In this document: positions 24,532 through 25,549 of the stretch, one piece after another
How the letters are laid out: each line of letters starts with the position of its first letter
Position numbering within the stretch: the first letter of the stretch is position 1
Source: DATGZX01 sp035296965
GTDB lineage: Bacteria > Planctomycetota > Planctomycetia > Gemmatales > Gemmataceae
Direction of reading: 5' to 3'
Length of the DNA: 25,549 bases
Assembly: GCA_035296965.1 (NCBI GenBank)
Contig: DATGZX010000242.1
Span: 1-25,549, forward strand
Program-made: the position numbers and the translations under genes
Notes under the pieces: generated by a model
Database searches by the model: none
The model's input: the letters and a program-made list of their open reading frames with translations, nothing else
What the model was told of the DNA's origin: nothing

Positions 24532-25108
24532 CCTCAGTGCGGGGTCGGAGACCCGCGCACAACTGGGGAGACCGGCGCACAACAGGGCCGTAACCGGGAC
24601 AAAAATGCGCCTCAACGCGAAATTCGCACTTTGCAAAAATCGCGGAAAACAGGCGGTTTTTGGCATCGCCTAAGCATTTTGAGAATGGAACCCCCGCGAA
24701 ATACCAGGTCGAGACCTCAGAAAGTGTAAAAAACACGGGCTTTTTGCGTGATGATCATTTTGGGACTAAAAAGGCCCTTGGCGCAAAATGTGTTTGGGAG
24801 GCGAATTCCACGCGATATTAGGGATACGTTTATTATTACTATTCGGACGGTCCGCTTATCTTGACGGGCCACATTCCCTGGAAAAATCAACAGAAATGCT
24901 CGGCTGGGGGTCTCATCGATCAGAATGAGATGGAAAGTCGATCCAAGACGTGTTGTCTGGGGTGCGTCCGCGAAGGTGCCAATTTTGACCATACAAGGCA
25001 GCCATTCAGCTGCATAGCTGTCTTGGCAAATCTGCCCAGGCAGATCGAACCCAGCAGCCGCAATCGTGTCACTGAACCTGGCCCGGATTATTAATGATCC
25101 CATATTAA

Positions 25109-25161
25109 CCCGACGCGTAAGCGAGGCTGGGGTCAGGAGCTAACCTCGCTTACGCATCGGG
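25109..25161. terminator. 18-bp hairpin, probable terminator or dispersed palindrome
   Basis: Arms at 25109-25126 and 25144-25161 match at 17 of 18 positions (CCCGACGCGTAAGCGAGG and its partner) around a 17-base loop. It lies about 150 bp beyond the stop of the minus-strand gene at 25312. Hairpins with this GCGTAAGCGAGG core are common between planctomycete genes. Confidence 0.65.
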
Positions 25162-25311
25162 CGAGTGTCCGACGCACTGTTTGCAATTCCATTGCGGTGA
25201 ATAGTCCGAGTTAGATGTGTCCATCCGTCCCCTTCTGGTCCGCTCGGCCGGAGAACTAAATGCCAGTAATTCGGAGTGTCGTAGTCTGCCAGTCACGGGT
25301 CCTGCCAGCGA

Positions 25312-25549
25312 TCAACCATTTGTGAAATACTCCTGCGTGCTCAGGACCGCTGCCTCGAGCCCGAGCAAGTCGGTCTGCGTGGCGATGAAATTGCCGACTT
25401 CCGTTGCAGTTGCAGGACGATGGAGGAAAGCCGCGATATCGCCACTGACGCTGTCCCCGCGGTATTCCTGCGACGTGAGGAAGCCGTTGGCAATGCCTGC
25501 CAGGCCCAGGGTTTGGATCTGGCTGTACCAACCGGCGAGTTCGTCCGGC
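25312..25549 (-). CDS. DUF4214 protein, C-terminal end (runs off the window)
   Basis: Only the last 79 codons are in the window; the 5' part lies beyond 25549. The minus-strand frame reads ELAGWYSQIQTLGLAGIANG, then FLTSQEYRGDSVSGDI, AAFLHRPATATEVGNFIA and AAVLSTQEYFTNG before the stop. The S.EYRG and FLHRPA..E motifs and the final STQEYF are the same as in the DUF4214 units of the protein at 5141. The HRPAT motif followed by EVGNF, with no GL..F, makes the last unit a divergent one. By analogy it is probably a large exported protein. No start can be given. Confidence 0.8.
   Translation of the reverse strand, partial: PDELAGWYSQIQTLGLAGIANGFLTSQEYRGDSVSGDIAAFLHRPATATEVGNFIATQTDLLGLEAAVLSTQEYFTNG

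Larger units (their letters stand above)
24372..25311. other. Long gene-free region with hairpin repeats
   Basis: About 940 bp with no convincing gene on either strand. It contains the GTCTCC/GACCGC hairpin cluster at 24467-24575, an AT-richer block at about 24600-24870 sharing motifs with 16080-16162, and the hairpin at 25109-25161. A 128-residue open frame on the minus strand at 24717-25103 has no recognisable motif. Confidence 0.55.

Noticed and set aside
24717..25103. 128-codon minus-strand open frame in the long gene-free region
   Set aside because: No start context, no family-like motif, and base composition unlike the real genes nearby.

Overview
The window reads as a chromosomal stretch of a high-GC planctomycete, probably from the Gemmatales/Isosphaerales side of the phylum. 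Four things point there: (i) two large predicted exported proteins that begin with the planctomycete extracellular signal motif (Arg-rich start, then LEDRRLLS or LEAREVLS); (ii) an ECF sigma factor directly followed by a very large Ser/Thr kinase with WD40 repeats; (iii) WxPGxW and DUF4214 proteins; (iv) intergenic DNA full of short GC-rich hairpin repeats. The phylum call is an inference from families and style; no rRNA or tRNA gene was found.

Layout. 1-517 is a gene-free leader with two C-rich hairpin repeats. 518-4853 (+) is a sigma factor/kinase pair. 5141-8587 (+) encodes a beta-helix/PKD-like/8-unit DUF4214 exported protein. 9248-11077 (+) encodes an exported protein made almost wholly of 13 tandem 39-residue repeats. 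11348-12675 (+) holds a truncated Uma2 N-terminus whose stop overlaps the start of a conserved gene of unknown function. 12908-13812 is a graveyard: a 3' fragment of an alpha/beta hydrolase, a compound repeat array, and a DUF5615 fragment. 13813-15392 (-) is a translationally coupled pair (membrane protein, then secreted protein), followed by a second copy of the same compound array at 15622-15943. 16248-23323 (-) carries, in reverse order of transcription, a WxPGxW protein, a SAM methyltransferase, a 719-residue protein with an XPB-N-type domain, an 88-residue unknown, and a bacterial XPB helicase. 23524-23712 is a small element with terminal inverted repeats, 23808-24371 (+) a YcxB-like membrane protein, 24372-25311 gene-free, and 25312-25549 (-) the C-terminal end of another DUF4214 protein that runs off the window.

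How the parts work together. The sigma/kinase pair looks like a signalling module: ECF factors of this type are often encoded beside Ser/Thr kinases in planctomycetes. XPB, the 88-residue protein and the 719-residue protein share strand and are close together, and the two large ones share a homologous domain, so a DNA-repair or transcription-coupled helicase complex is the best reading. The exported repeat proteins are probably surface or envelope components.

The points most worth a second look are the two homologous compound arrays with fixed 65-bp and 67-bp periods and a shared 37-bp junction, the XPB/88-residue/719-residue cluster, the higher-order repeat expansion in the 39-residue repeat protein, and the 189-bp element with 32-bp inverted ends.
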